DNA of 64,000 bases from Sanguinoderma infundibulare. Its lineage: Eukaryota; Basidiomycota; Agaricomycetes; Polyporales; Polyporaceae. A program made the translations under genes and the position numbers. Below, one piece after another: positions 1-12,880 of the stretch (position 1 is its first letter; each line of letters starts with the position of its first letter). Under the pieces are notes generated by a model that ran no database searches, was not told the DNA's origin, and saw only the letters and a program-made list of their open reading frames with translations. Location of the stretch: the NCBI GenBank assembly GCA_032821775.1, contig JAVLRN010000002.1:1302001-1366000 (forward strand), read 5' to 3'.

Positions 1-2
1 TC

Positions 3-1027
3 ACGCTCGGCGTGCTCGTCGGGCTGAGCACGGTCGGCGTGCCCGTGTGGGAGGTCACAGTTCCGCCCGCGCTGCTGATGCTCGCAAGGGACGCGTGGTA
101 CGACCGGTCGACGACGACCGGGACGAAACAGAGAGCGACCGGCGGGGGCGGGTCCGCCGCCGGTGCGCGGACGGGTCGCGAGCACGGTGTCGGCGTCGGC
201 GTTAGCGTCGACGTCGAAGGGGTGGCGCGCGAGCAGCACGAGCTGCGCGACCTCGCTCGCTCGCTCTCCTCCGCTCCCCTCAAGTCCTCCCCTGCACGTC
301 CCCCTCTCACCCTCGCCGCGCTCCTCGCCACGCCCTTCACGAAGCTCGCCGCGGCCTTCCCGACGGTGACGCACGTCACAGAGCGCCTCCCGCTGCCGCT
401 CCTCCCCTTCGCCCTCCTCATGTCCGTCCTCGTCCAGGGGCTCGCCTCCACAGGCTGGGTCGAGCTCTTCGCACGCTGGTGGGCCGCCTGGGTCCGCGCG
501 ACGGGCGTGCTCGGCGCCGTCGGCGGGATGGGCCTCCTCGCGTGCGTGCTCTGCAATGTGTGTATCCCCATCCCCCTTCTCCGACTTCTCCCTTCCGCCC
601 CCCTCTCTGTTACCCTTGTTTGTTTATGTGTACACGGAACTGACGCGTTTGCGCACAGTTCTGCGGGACGAACATCGGCGCGACGATCCTCCTCGCGCGC
701 GTCCTCCAGCTCTGGTCCTCCTCCCCCTCCCCCTCCCCCGCCCTCTCCCCCTCCTCTGCCTCTGCCCTGCTCTCTGCAGGTGTGGACGTGCGCGAGCGAG
801 ACGGCGCGCTCTACGCCCTTGCGCTCGGCTCCAACTTTGGCGCGTTCACGCTCACCTTCTCCGCCTCGCTCGCCGGCCTGCTCTGGCGCCAAATCCTCCG
901 CCAGAAGAGCATTCACGTGCGCGGCCAGCAGTTCCTGCTGCTGAACCTCCCCATCTCCTTCGTCGCGATGCTCGTCGGGTGCACGGTGCTCGTCGGACAG
1001 TTGTATGTCGAGCATGGGCGGTGGTGA
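3..1027 (+). CDS. ArsB/citrate-transporter-like membrane permease (3' part)
   Basis: Two exons, 3-557 and 659-1027, joined by a 101-bp GT-AG intron; the 5' end lies outside the window. The visible 308 residues start with a membrane segment (VPPALLMLARDAWYDR), then a long low-complexity Ala/Gly/Ser loop. More hydrophobic segments follow, then the conserved stretch CNFCGTNIGATILL, which is rebuilt only when the intron is removed. A last pair of helices (LALGSNFGAFTLTFSASLAG and FVAMLVGCTVLVGQLY) precedes the stop. The asparagine/glycine-rich re-entrant motif is typical of the ArsB/NhaD (ion transporter) superfamily, which moves anions or Na+/H+ across membranes. The substrate cannot be told from sequence. 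The gene converges on SWR1. Confidence 0.72.
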
Positions 1028-1329
1028 GGAGGGTACTAGTACTAGATTCGGACACGGATGGACCCCGACGGGTTTAGGTTCGGTTTGGGTGATATACGAT
1101 TACTGTGATAACTTGGTTTTGGTGACGAGTTTACGTTCATGCACTGCTTATATCTAGACGGGGACCAAGGGGGAAAGCAAGCGCGAGCGGTGATGATGAC
1201 ATTACGAGCAGCGTCGACGAGCACAATACAGTACGTACACACACAAACAAGACAACAACATGCTAGACAAGTGCGATTAGCTAGAGCGTCAGGATTGCAA
1301 GACACACAATCAAAGCTGGATTTACAACA
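1028..1329. other. Convergent intergenic region, no gene seen
   Basis: Short AT-richer spacer between the stop codons of the transporter (plus) and SWR1 (minus). It presumably holds both 3' UTRs. No coding signature or repeat was seen. Confidence 0.6.
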
Positions 1330-4300
1330 CTACACGTTCCAGTCCGCGAAGAATTCCGAGTCGGCGTTCACGAAGTCGATCATGTAGTCGTCGATCGTGC
1401 GGCCCCCCTCCTCTTCCCCTCCTTCCTCGGCCTCCTCTCCGACGGGTGCGGCATCACCGTCGTCGTCATCGGCGTCCACCGCCGCAGATACCTCCTTGGG
1501 AGGGGTCTCAACAACCGCAATCTGCGGCGCGATCCTCACCTCCGTCTGCCCCTCGGCCCCAAAGTCTTTGGCGTCTTCGTCCTCGAGCTCCATCTCCTCC
1601 ATCTCCGCGATCCGCGCCGCCTGCGCGTCCTCGACGTCCTCGAACTCCTCAAGCGCCCGTGTCATTGCGACGTCGCTCAGGGCGCCCTCCACGAACAGCG
1701 TCCGCCAGTCGAACTCCCCCTTCTGGATGACGATGTCGTCCAGGGAGCGCTTCTGGTTCGCCTTGCGGAGCAGGGCCTCCTCGACGGTGTGCTGCGATAT
1801 GAACCGGTAGATGTGAACATCGCGGATCTGGCCGATGCGATGCGCTCTGTTGGGTGTAGTGAATGGTCAGAAATGGTGTTTATCAACGGTAAAGATGTTG
1901 TAGAGACGAACCTGTCCTCGCATTGACGGTCCATCTGCGGGTTGAAGTCGCTGTCGTAGAAGATGACCGTGTCCGCGCCAGTCAAGCTGTGAAACTCAAA
2001 GAGTCAGCACGCATATATCGGACCACCGAAACGAATCAAAACGTACTTGATACCGACACCGCCAGACCGCGAGGAAGAGATGAAGCAGAACACGCGCGAG
2101 TCCGAATTGAAACGCTCCGTAATATACTGGCGGTCTTCGATCTTCGTCGCTCCGTCCAGCCGGAGGTAGAGGTACCCATGCAAGTTCAGGAACGTCTCGA
2201 GGATGTCTAGAATGCGCGTCATCTGGGTAAAGATGAGCACGCGATGGCCTCCCGCTTTACGCTCTCGCAAGAGCTTCGCGAGGACCTGCAGCTTGCCGCA
2301 GTCGTACTGGAGCAAGGATGGGTCGGGGAACGCGATCTGAAGCTTCACACTGGCGCGGTGCAAGGGCCCGTCAAACTCGGGATCAGCGAGAGGTCCGGAT
2401 AACAGCGGTTTAGGGACGCTTGAGAGGGCGACCGAAGGCAGGTCACGGGCGACCACGTTCGGAGTGGCGAAAGCGAAGTTGTCCACCAGCGGAGCCACCT
2501 CCTCAGCTCTGGAAGCGTAAGACTTGACCGCAGATCGCACCTTCTCCGGGGTCACCAAATATTTGGCGGGTTGGACGTTGACACCGGGAGGAGCGAGCGG
2601 TTCGTACAACCGCCGCGCCGTCGAGAGTACCTCCGAGCTGTATATTGGGAGACGGCTGCAGCGAAGATGATTGATATAGCCGATCTGTGTCCATCTTGCG
2701 ATAGTCGCCGCACGTTGCTGGTGCTCTCTGAACTTCTTGTAGCCAGCAATGGTACGTGTGTCTGTCGGAGGAGCCTCGCCAGGCACTTCAAAGATCATAG
2801 GGAGGTAGACAGTTCCGTCCAATCGACGAGTTTCGAGCGCAGCAATCTCCGACTGACCCAGTCGGTCGAGGAATTTGAACCCAAGGAAGTCCAGGTTGAC
2901 CTTGTCTTCGTCGTGTTCAACCAGCAGACGCCGGCGCACGAGGAGCTCCTTGATCTCATAGTCCGCGACAGCAGAGCGCTGCGTGGCGAACGAAGTGACG
3001 ATCGGACGAACCTCGAATAGGTCAGGGTGGTTCACGACTTTCCGCAGCTGCATCAGGATGTTGGCGATCTTCTGGTAGACACCGGACTGTAAGTCGTGGC
3101 GGGTCTCCGCTCGGGACATGAACTCGTCGTAGAGGAGCCGTTGGCGCTTTGAAAGGGGGCACATGATGATATGTTCGAACTTCTGTGGCAGCTCCTTCTC
3201 GACGTCGCGTTTGAGGCGGCGCAGCAGGTATGGTCGCAGGACCTGGTGGAGCTTTGAAACGCGCTGCTGAGTTTCGTCATCGATGGCGCCAAGCTCAATC
3301 GCTCGCTCGAGGGGATCTACAATGAGTTGTGAACAACGCAGAGCGCATAGCAGTGGACAAGAACATACTCGCAAACCACTCTCCGAACTCCTTCAGGTTC
3401 GCAAAGTCCGTGCCCGACATCAAGAACTGCAGGAGCGCCCACAGCTCCGTCAGGTTGTTCTGGAGCGGCGTGCCAGTGAGCAGCAGCCTCCGGAATGAGC
3501 GGAACAGCAGAAGGATGTTCCACCGCTGCGACTTGAAGTTCTTGATCATGTGCGCCTCGTCGAGGATCATGTAGTACCACCGCTTGCGCTTGAAGACGTG
3601 CGAGTCCCGCGACGCGAGCGTGTACGACGTGACGCAGACGTTAAACGAGTATTTGTTGTTCCACCCCTGCCGCAGTTCCTTGCGCTGCTTCGTGTTCCCG
3701 TGGTAGCTGAGCACCTTGAACCCGGGCAGGAACTTCTTGAACTCCATCTCCCAGTTCAGCAGCACGCTCGTCGGGACGATGATCAGGTGCGGGCCCCAGA
3801 TGCCGCGATCGCAGGCGAGGTGGGCAAGCAGCGCAATGGTCTGGATGGTCTTGCTGTAATAGACATCAGTCAGAAATCACGAACCGCATCGAGTATACAA
3901 CGCACCCAAGACCCATCTCGTCTGCCAGGATCCCATTCAGGTTCCGTGAATGTATGCTCGCGAGCCACTCCAACCCAGACTGCTGATATGGACGGAGAGT
4001 GCCGCGAAGTAGCAGCGGCGGCTTGATCCTCGCTTGGGGATCCCACTCGACAGGAGCGACCGCGTAGGGTTGCAGATAGTACGGGATGGACGAATCTTCC
4101 TCAACCTCATCGTCCTGCCCGTCGTCTTCCGCAGCGGGCGTAGGCACTCCTGACGGTTCGTCCGGAGTCTCTGTGACCAGATGGCCATTGTGTCGAGATG
4201 CAGCTGCGTCGTCCACTGCTGATACGAGCAATGCTGTCGTATCTGTCGTCGACTCCTTTAAACGGGATGTGTCTTTGTGCGGCGGCGTCCACGGTACTAA

Positions 4301-6619
4301 CTTGTCGTCGACCTTGTTAGAGGCCGCAACCGTCGCCTCCGACTCCGTGCCGTCTCCATCGGCTATATCAGACGACCTTGTGGGGGAACGACGGCCATTG
4401 TGCTCCCGAACGCGAGGCCTTGGCGTGGGGGTGTCGAGGGACACCTCGTCGGCCTCCATCGTAATCGAAGTGGCAGTCAGGAGCGGCGTACGATCCGCGC
4501 CGTCTTCCAACCGAGAGAATGCCTCAAGCTCGCCACTGACGACGGCATCCGCGAATGCGCTGTCGTGTTTTGGAGACCCGGTGACGCGACCTTCGCCCAA
4601 AATGCCGCCCGAAGTCGTCGACTCCATGTCCATGTCCACGTCTATGCTGGTGCTCCCGGGCGACCTGCCGGCCTGAGACGCGCTTTCGAACTCCATGTCC
4701 GGCACGAGCATGGTGATACCCTCGTCTTCTGCAGTAGAATCCGACTCCTCGTCGCTCTCGTCTTGAGCCCGTTCGGTCCCTTCGTCGTCCGAGTCGCGCG
4801 TCCCCTCGTCGCCAGAGTCGGCCCCCCGTCCTCGCGTCGAGACGCTCAGAGAACGACTCCGAGACTCCCTCGCAAGGTCATGCAGCTGCACCTCGAGAAT
4901 CTGCCCCGACTGGTCGAGAATCGCATCTAAGTGCTCCTGCCCCCGTCTCCTCTCCTCCTCCTCCCGCTCCAACCGCGCTTGGTCCCGTATATGCTGCCAG
5001 AACAACATGATCAGTTCCAGTCCCCACGTACCCACCAGGAGACAGGAACACTCACGTATACCGCCTTCTTCCACTGCTCCACGACCATCCCCATCGTCTT
5101 CTTCGCCAGCCCCTTCATCCTCGTCTCCTCGACCTTGTTCTCCATCTCCCAGTACTTCCTCACCTTCCCCGCCACGTTCGCCGCCATTTCCCGCCCGTCC
5201 ACGAACAACTTCGAGCCCGGGCCCACACGCAGGCGCTCCACCTCAGCCACGACGCCCGCCCACGCGTCCGCTGGGGGTGCGCCTTTGAACTCGTACGCGG
5301 ACCGCTCAAGCAGGCGGCCCTGCCGGCGCAGGCCGTCGATCTTCCGCCAGAGCGCGAGGTCTGACGCGAGGTCAGCCGCGAGGGCATCGGGGGCGACTTC
5401 GTCATCGTGGCGGTAGGTGAAGGAAGCGAGAAGGGTGTCGAGTGAGCCGTTGTGTTGCTGAGGCTTCGGCTTTTGCAGGGGGTTGCTATATGCGGGTGGG
5501 GGCTTGCGAACAACGAGCTTGATACGGGGAATTGGGTGCTTGACGGGAGAGAGTACGGGCACTGTAGCTTGCTGGCGCAGCACAGGACCGTTTGCCTTGC
5601 GAGATGCTAAAGCGGAAACGGGGGTCTGGGGTGAGGAGAGGTCAGGCATGGTCGCAGCGGACCGGAGGTGGTGCCGGAGAGTAGCGTTGGCCTCGGCGTG
5701 GATGTCGCCAGTGCGTCTTCTCTTCCGTGGAGGAGATTGTGTGACACCATCAGAGCGGGAGATGTCGTTCTGGTGGCTATCCATGGACACCGCGTTTCGC
5801 GCAGCGTTGGTCTTGGACAGCGGCGGAAGGGGTGGCGGGAGTTCGACCACGATGAGCTTTCCCTTCCCCTTCCTCGAGGAGTAAGCTGTTTGTTGCGTTT
5901 CATTGGCTGCGATATCCATTGGGTGCTTTCCTTTCGACTTTGCCTCTGCTTTGATATCCCAGAACGCGGGGACGGTGGGACTCGCTTCCACCTTCTTAAG
6001 CCTTTTCGATTGTGGCGTTGCAGTGGGGGTGGACGGGACACTGGGGGCGTGCGCCTTGAGGCCTTGCACCCGCTCTGTGTGAGCGCGACGCGTCGTGCGT
6101 CGTGAGGGGCCAGCAGATGCACTATGGTCTACGAGATCGTATTGCGCTTGGAACTGCGTGATGCAGCATGAAGGTACATAGAATGCTGCTATACTGTAAT
6201 TGACTTACCCTCTGGAATACGTCGGACCGATCATCTTTCGCAACCTGCATGCATACAATCAACTAAGTTTATACGAGGAATTTCAGTCACCAGGTAAAAC
6301 ACAAGACTCGCCTGCGGATCATAGGAAAGCAAGGAGACGAACTTCTCCAGATGAAATGCCTCGCGTATCTATACATCACGCAGACAAGAGGAAGTTTGAA
6401 CACTGGAAGAAGAACCATGTTTATCGTACGCACCATGGTGTCATGACTGTCGAATACCCTGTCCAACTCCTCCTGTCTATCCTGGACCCACTTCGCACGC
6501 GTATCTTCCAGGCTATCTCTCGGGGATGGTCCAGCGACAGCTTCCGTGTCCTCCAGGAGACTTTGTGCCTTAGTTACAGTGCTCGTCACGCCATGGATTG
6601 ACTTCCTCCTTGCGCTCAT
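1330..6619 (-). CDS. swr1: Helicase SWR1, catalytic ATPase of the SWR1 H2A.Z-exchange complex
   Basis: Nine exons on minus: 6434-6619, 6303-6368, 6209-6244, 5056-6153, 3906-4993, 3369-3853, 2047-3316, 1912-1986, 1330-1846. The frame closes, giving about 1,606 residues, normal for SWR1. Start ATG at 6617-6619 (MSARRKSIHG). An N-terminal region (FHLEKFVSLLSYDP) and an HSA domain (about residues 430-480, VEETRMKGLAKKTMGMVVEQ) lead to acidic stretches of the kind that bind H2A.Z-H2B. The ATPase lobe begins at LLRGTLRPYQQSGLEWLAS. Walker A DEMGLGKT is split by intron 3854-3905; Walker B is DEAH. LLTGTPLQNN and the second lobe (SGGVGINLTGADTVIFYDSD, RAHRIGQ) are intact, and a long insert separates the lobes as in INO80/SWR1 enzymes. 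The small exon 6303-6368 has an alternative donor at 6290. The acidic C-terminus ends at TAG 1330-1332. Confidence 0.93.
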
Positions 6620-7516
6620 GGTGGGCCGACCGCGGCGGCTCAGGCGTGGGACTGCGGGGGTTGGCTGATCTCAGCAGATCTTGGACCGTTCGGCGAGCCG
6701 TTTTGACCAGGATATTCGCCGAGAAGCGTGGAGTCAGCCCGCGGCGAGTGTGGAAGACAAGCCGGGCAGGGGTGGTGGGGGAACAGGGCCGAGCATGGCT
6801 GGGGAGCGTCGTCTGAGAGCGTGAGTAGCGTGTTTGGCCCAACCAAACAAACGCATCGCAAAGGAGCTTCGAACTTCCCTTTTCGGGAACGGGCGTTTTC
6901 TTGCTTACCCTTTCAACGAGCCTCTTGAACGCGTGGACGCCCGCGGGGGAGAACAGGCGGTCAGCTTATATGCTCTGGACAATGTGAATCCCGCGCAATA
7001 CGTTTTCAGAGGTGAGCGTTGAATTAACCACGTTCTCAGCAGCCCGGCCGGGAGCGAGAAGACGCTTGGTTTCTGCGGGGAAGAGTGCAAATGCCATTAC
7101 ACAAGCTTGATTGGACATTAGTCGATGATAAGTATGTACGTCTAAGTATGTACATTGTATGTCCGCAAGGAGAACCGCAGAGGTGAAGATAGTGCTTGGG
7201 AGGGAAGGGGAACTCGAAGAGGGAAGCCAATCAATACCTCGCAAAGCCTAGCCGCACAACTTGAACTGGGTCTCGATCCAAGTACGTACATTCGTTCGGT
7301 AACAATCGAAAGTCGCTGACGAGACTCATCACGATATAGTACATACAGGGTGCATATCTACTGTTCCGGAACCAATGTTACATGTGAAGAGAACTGCGTA
7401 AGATGTCATGATTCGAGCCAACAACTTAGGTGGAAGCGCAATATATTGTCTTTATCTACTGTAATCCCCCTGTTACAATGAATCATAGCAGGGCCACGAG
7501 CCAACAACTTGCTATC
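6620..7516. other. Intergenic region with the SWR1 promoter
   Basis: About 0.9 kb between the SWR1 start codon and the 3' end of the next minus-strand gene. Small open frames on both strands show no family motifs and no consistent splice pattern. The part next to 6620 should hold the SWR1 promoter. No repeat was recognised. Confidence 0.5.
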
Positions 7517-9858
7517 CTATGAATCTTGTTCTGTATGGATAAGATCACATAGACGACGAAAGAACACTGTCCCATCCCCTGTTCCGCACCACAGCGACTT
7601 CCCGTCTCGAGAGAAAGCAAACTTCTCAACCTCGGGCCCTCTGAAGCGTTCATTCGGGCCGGAGACCTTCGCGGTGCACAACCCGTCGCTAATCCTCCAC
7701 AAGAACACCCCCGAGTGGCGATCGGCGCAGGATGCAACATAGGCACCACATGGGGAAAAGCAGGCAGAAGCGTCATAATCGGAGTGTTGATGTCCATCCA
7801 GAGAAACGAGTAAGGTGCCGCTGAACGCGTCGCTTATTTTCAGTGAACAAGGAGGCCGAGGTTCGTAGTCGTTCCGGGTCATTGGCAGTCTCGCCAACGA
7901 TAGGACCAGCCGTCCATCGGGTGAATACGCTACGTCGAGTACCACACCCTGCTCCTGGATCACCAAGAGCTCCTCACCCGTCTCCACGTCCCAAACACGG
8001 GTGGTGCCGTCGTACGACCCGGTGACGAGGCGCGTGCACTCGGGGTTGAGCCTAGCCGCGGTGATGTAGTCGGTGTGCCCTCGAAGGAACTTCTCCGGAT
8101 TGCCTGATGCCATGTCCCAGATCGTGACGAAGTCAGCATGGGGCGAGTGGGTAGTAACGATCCCGCGTCCGTTCGAAGAGGAATCCATAAACCACATCGC
8201 ATCCTCGGCGTTTTCGGCCTTCCAGACATGCAGCTGCTGGAACGTGCGTGCGTCCCAGACACAGATGGTCGCATTGGAATCAGATGCCGCTACGATGAAT
8301 GTTCCGTCCTTGGACCACGCACAGCTATCGATGCCCAAAGCGTCCGTCTCCAAAGAGGCGATTTCGTCTACAGATGGCCAAATGTTCCAGATCTTGACCT
8401 GCCCGCCGGCGGACATGATATATTGGCTGTCGGAGGAGAATGCAAGGTACTGGGGCTCGGGGTGGTGAGTGACCCATTCCTGGGAGACATGCCCGTTCTC
8501 GGAATCCCATATGATGATGGTACCGTCCATTGATCCCGTGGCGACCCATCTTCCGTCTCCAGACGTGACCAGAGCAGTAACATCACGATCATGCCTAATC
8601 CCGCCTTGTATGACCAAGTAACAACAGCTTATCAGTCACTTGGCCTTTCCCCTTTTGCAAGCGAAATAAGTGAAATAACGCACCTGATTCAACGTCTTTC
8701 GAGTCAATTGTCAGAAGGTTCAGCGCGCCAGGGAAGTACGTCTTGAGCTGGTCCTTCCAAAAGCTGTGTCTGTGGATGGTGGGCGGATCGTCGGGGACAA
8801 TGGATATCGTCGGGCACGCGAAGGTGAGGAGGTTCCGCTCCAACTCTGCACATAGCTCGGGATTCGGAGCTTCTTGTAACTTCTGGACAAGTTGCGCAAG
8901 GAAATGAGTGTGAATTTCTACGGTTACTTCTCGTAGATTCGGAGGACGGAAGTGTTTCAAGACCTCGATAATATCTCGAAATCCGTCCGCACTCGCAGGA
9001 GATCGCACTGTCAACGAGTTTAGGCGAATCCAACTCGTTGTGGAGTGTAGTATGGATAATGCTACAATGAACAGAACTAGTAAGTACCGCCCACAGGCTA
9101 TGTGCCAGGGATACATACTGCTTTCCTTCTGTGTATCTAAGCGGCCGTAGCGACGGGAAGACTTGAAGTTAACAACGGTGCTGGCTGCCACTTCACACAA
9201 GAATGCAAACACTGCGTCGGATAAATATTCACCCAACTGAAAACAAGCGGTCAGTGTCCAAGGTTGAGAAAAGGACTTGTCATACCGGGAAAGGATGATC
9301 TGCACCCACCTTCAGCGTCTCCAGATGTAGTCGTTCGGATAGGCGTTGCTTTATCACACCTCCGTGCACGTCATCCCGCTCCATGACGGCGTCTAACGAG
9401 AGAGACCGGATCCTTGGAAAAGACAAGAGCACTCGATAAAGTGCGGAGGACGTAGGGAATGTTAGACGCCAAAGGGAGAGGTGCTGAATGTGTTCCCCGA
9501 AGCGCCGGCAGCACGTTAGGACAAGGACGTGGAAGGTGACAACAGGGAATAAAAAGGATTGATCCTCCAATCTGAGGTCGGAGAGATTGTGGAGCATGCG
9601 AAGCAGTGGGTAGGGAGAAAATTCGTTCGGGTGTATCGTGACCGATCGAACGAAGGGTTGAAGGTGAGGCTTAAGTTTGAGCACGTCGCATAGAGCAAAA
9701 AGCTTGTCCCGGTCTTTGAGTTTGACATCGCGGAGGAGGATGACGACGCTGCGCGGATGAAGCTGGCGACAAGTGAGGGCAAAGCTGCGCAGCGTCGGAG
9801 CATGGGAGGAGTGGCCGATTATCCTCTCGATGATCTCCCAAGGGAGCGTAAGAGACAT
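7517..9858 (-). CDS. F-box protein with C-terminal WD40 repeats
   Basis: Four exons on minus: 9310-9858, 9119-9236, 8684-9061, 7517-8604. Splice sites keep one frame, giving about 710 residues. The N-terminus (MSLTLPWEIIERIIGHSSH, then FALTCRQLHPRS) matches the two halves of an F-box, the Skp1-binding motif of SCF ubiquitin ligases. A leucine-rich middle part follows (LSLWRLTFPTS, RIRSLSLDAVM). The last exon encodes about six or seven WD40 blades ending in WD-type dipeptides (GTIIIWDSENG, ATICVWDARTF, FVTIWDMASG, GTTRVWDVETGEELL, GVFLWRISDG). If it is one gene, the WD40 propeller would be the substrate-binding part of an SCF ligase. Splitting into an F-box gene and a WD40 gene remains possible, but the WD40 exon has no convincing start of its own and the 8605-8683 intron joins both in frame. 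Confidence 0.65.
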
Positions 9859-10090
9859 GGGGAATACTCGATGGGCTTTGGTGGCGGCGAACGGCCTAGA
9901 TGCAGGAGAGGGATACAGGGAGGGCGAGGATAGTAGATCAGGCGGACCTGGTTTGGGACCAAGTCCTCCAGGCTGGGAGGATCGGAGAACCGCGGGGACT
10001 ACGCACGACGCAACAGCCAAATTTCAAAGCGAAGAGACGCCCGTGGCTCGCGGTCATGTGCCTGACAAGTGCGACGCGATCTGCCGCAGG
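9859..10090. promoter_or_regulatory. Divergent promoter region
   Basis: 232 bp between the start codons of the F-box/WD40 gene (minus) and the acidic hypothetical gene (plus). It must hold both promoters unless the plus gene starts further upstream. No TATA box is obvious. Confidence 0.4.
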
Positions 10091-12880
10091 ATGGAGGAGC
10101 TGCAAAAGTTGGGGAGGTATGTCGTCTCACGCTTGCACTCGTCGGTCGTCATCCTAATCTTCTCTCTATCGTCGGTTACTGCAACAGCTTACTTTCATTA
10201 TAGTCACCCCCGCGCCAGGATGCTGGGCGGGAAACTGCTCCGAACTACTAGCACGGACCTCGCCTTCATTCCCAACCCCGTCATGCGCCCGCTCAACCTA
10301 GCACTCGATCAACCCAGACAATTGTTCCCCTCTTCCTCCTCCCTCTCCATCCTCGTAGCCTTCCTGGCCTTTCTCTCTTTACTTCTCATCTATGCATCCA
10401 CTCGCTTCCCCAAGGAACTTTTCAGCTCCCGCCTGGCTCGAGGCGCACTCGCCGCGGTCAAACCTGACGATGACGATATCGACGACATCTTGAAGTATTT
10501 CCTACAAGTGCGGGTGAGATTTGCACTGGCTTGTCTACCTCCCCCATAGACTCAACTATTGGCTCGGCCAGCTTGGAATCAAAAGATGTCGCTCGTTTTT
10601 CGAGGTGTTGGTACCGGATGAACCATTTGTCGAGGTGAGTGTAATTAGTGCACATGTTCTGATCCGTCAAATGAATCCCAATCTGCATCGCAGTCCGCTG
10701 TCTCGGCTTCACCGTCGTCCACGCAAGTCCACCAAACGGATGGGAACAACCGTGAAATAGCGCTTCCATCCCTGTCGGACGTTATCGCCTCAGTCCAAGT
10801 TCCCGTTCAACCTCTGCCTGGCCATACCTCTGCCGATCTCAACCTCTCCACCCTCGGCCAATGTCTCGCCCAACGCTTCGGGATGTTCGTCTGGCGCATA
10901 CATCCACTCATCCACGCCCGTGACCACTTCACCGGCCTCGACGCCTCCTTCCACCGCATCGACATGTTCACCTATTCCACCCGCACAGGCGTGGTCTATC
11001 ACGAGCTGATAGTATTCTTCGACCACTCCGCGCGCCCCACCGCTGACCATCAGGACTACAGCGCGACTGGGACATGGCAGCTGTACGCAGCGCGGAAGCG
11101 CACCTGCGACCGTTCAAATATCAGCCATGCCCGATTCCGTCCGGTGGACGGAGACGAGTGCGACGACTCGGAAGGCTGGCAGAGTTGCGTCCAGTGGGAC
11201 GCCCTCGTGGCGCGCGTGCTCAACACTGCATATATGCGCCGGATTGCGCAGGCCGTCATCATGCGGTGGGACACGGAGGCGAGCAAGTACTGGACGTGCA
11301 ACGAGGGCCTCTCGGACGCCAAGGCGGACGGCGTTGCAAGGCTCGTTTTGGCGTATGGTCGCGAGATGCCTGTGGAGATGGCATCCGAGGACGACTCGGG
11401 GAACCTCGAAGAGCGCGTCCTTGTCGACGAGTCCGGATGCTGGATCGATCTTTCGTCCTGCGGACCGGGCTGCGATTGTGGATGGGATGAAGACGCGAGC
11501 GATCAAGGCGGCGAGGACGTTACAGCCGATGGCGACCTAGCCACGTCCGACTTCGAGGACGAAGTTTTCGCAGATGACTCGGAAGTCGACGACAACCTCC
11601 TGTACGACACGAGGCTGGATTCTGACCTTGACCTCGGGGCTTTCGATACCCTGTCTGACGCAACTCCCCCTCCCGAGTCCCCGACGCCATCATCAAGCAC
11701 TAGCAGCTTGCAGTCAGAATACGTGTTGTACCCCCGCCGCTCGTCCCTCGTCCCGCCCCGCTCATTCCCAGTCTCCCATGAATTGCCATCCTTCGACCTC
11801 TGCTCTAGGCTGCGTCCAACGGACGGAGTTGTGCCGCGCGCGTCGTTCACGTCCAACACCTCCGAACGCATCTCCGCCGACTTCTCCGGGTTTCCCTCGT
11901 ACCTCTACAGCGATCCGAGCGAGCATGATGACGACGGTGCGCCCGGCTGGCCCGAGTCGAGCCCGACATGTGCAAGTTCCCAGTCGGGTGAAGCGCGAAA
12001 GCCGTCGCTGCTCGATCTCGCGCTCGGGCTCGGCGCACTTGACGAGGGGGAGAGCTTGAGGAAGAGAAGGGCGCGTACCGTGACGAGCTCTTCACTTTAT
12101 CTATCGCCTCCGGCCTCGCCCGGGCATTCGTTCGACGTCGCGGGTGCGAGGTCGTCTTCGCCTTGTGTCCCGAAGGTTGTCGTGACGAGCACCAGCACGG
12201 GGGAAGTGGCATCTCCTCCGCCTTCACCTTCACCTGCCTCGTCTGTTGTGGCGCGCGATCTTGTCATGCCGAGCACCGCACGTGCTTCTAATATCGCCCA
12301 GCCCTCCGTCGCGCCGGTCTCCAACAAACCCATGCCAGACCCCAAGCGTGGTCCATTCGCGCGTGCGGCTCAGTCCCAGCCTTCACCCTCATCGAGGAAG
12401 GTCCGGGTCACGGTCAACCTCACCTTCACGCCGCCGCCAGCCAACTCAGCGCTGCGGCCGGCAGGGCCCCCTAGTAGCAGTACCGGCACGACCGCGTTCT
12501 CGCTCTTGCACGCGATCATGAACCCCGACCAACACGTTCAACCCTCGCCCCCGGCGACAGTCCCGGAAGCCGACTCTGCTCGCATTGACATGGCGATCCG
12601 ACGTGTCGAGCCCGCGCTCGTCCCCGACTCGTCCGACGCTGCTCCGAGCGTGTGCGCCACGGCGAAGTGGGAGCCGAAGGCGGAGAAGATCCGGTACACG
12701 AGCGACGGCGAGTGGGAGCTGGTCAAGCGTGTCAGGAAGTTCCGCCGCGGGGGCGAGAAGGCGCGGCGGCACCGGGAGAGGATGCGCTTGCGGTCGCAGG
12801 CGGCGCAGGCTTGGGAGGCGGAGTGGACCGCGTTGGCGGGGATGGAGCTTGGGGATGTGGGAAGCGGGGTGGAAGAGTGA
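10091..12880 (+). CDS. Hypothetical acidic, Ser/Pro-rich protein with one membrane segment
   Basis: Proposed exons 10091-10116, 10204-10513, 10572-10634, 10694-12880 (about 861 residues); all junctions are GT-AG and keep frame. Near the N-terminus is one strong hydrophobic stretch (LSILVAFLAFLSLLLIYAST), then an acidic patch (KPDDDDIDDILKYF). A conserved-looking globular part follows (FGMFVWRIHPLIHARDHF, HELIVFFDHSARP, RIAQAVIMRWDTEA). The C-terminal two thirds are disordered, rich in Ser, Pro and Asp, and end in a basic coiled segment (RRGGEKARRHRERMRLRSQ). I do not recognise the family. The first exon is the weakest part: the chosen ATG (10091) is the last one before the membrane segment, and longer N-termini are possible. 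Confidence 0.6.

Noticed and set aside
724..775. C/T-rich run in the transporter as a separate repeat element
   Set aside because: It lies within the open frame as a Ser/Pro low-complexity loop between membrane segments.
4931..5884. Open frames on plus across SWR1
   Set aside because: They are antisense to a strongly conserved multi-exon gene with fitting splice sites; no motifs of their own.
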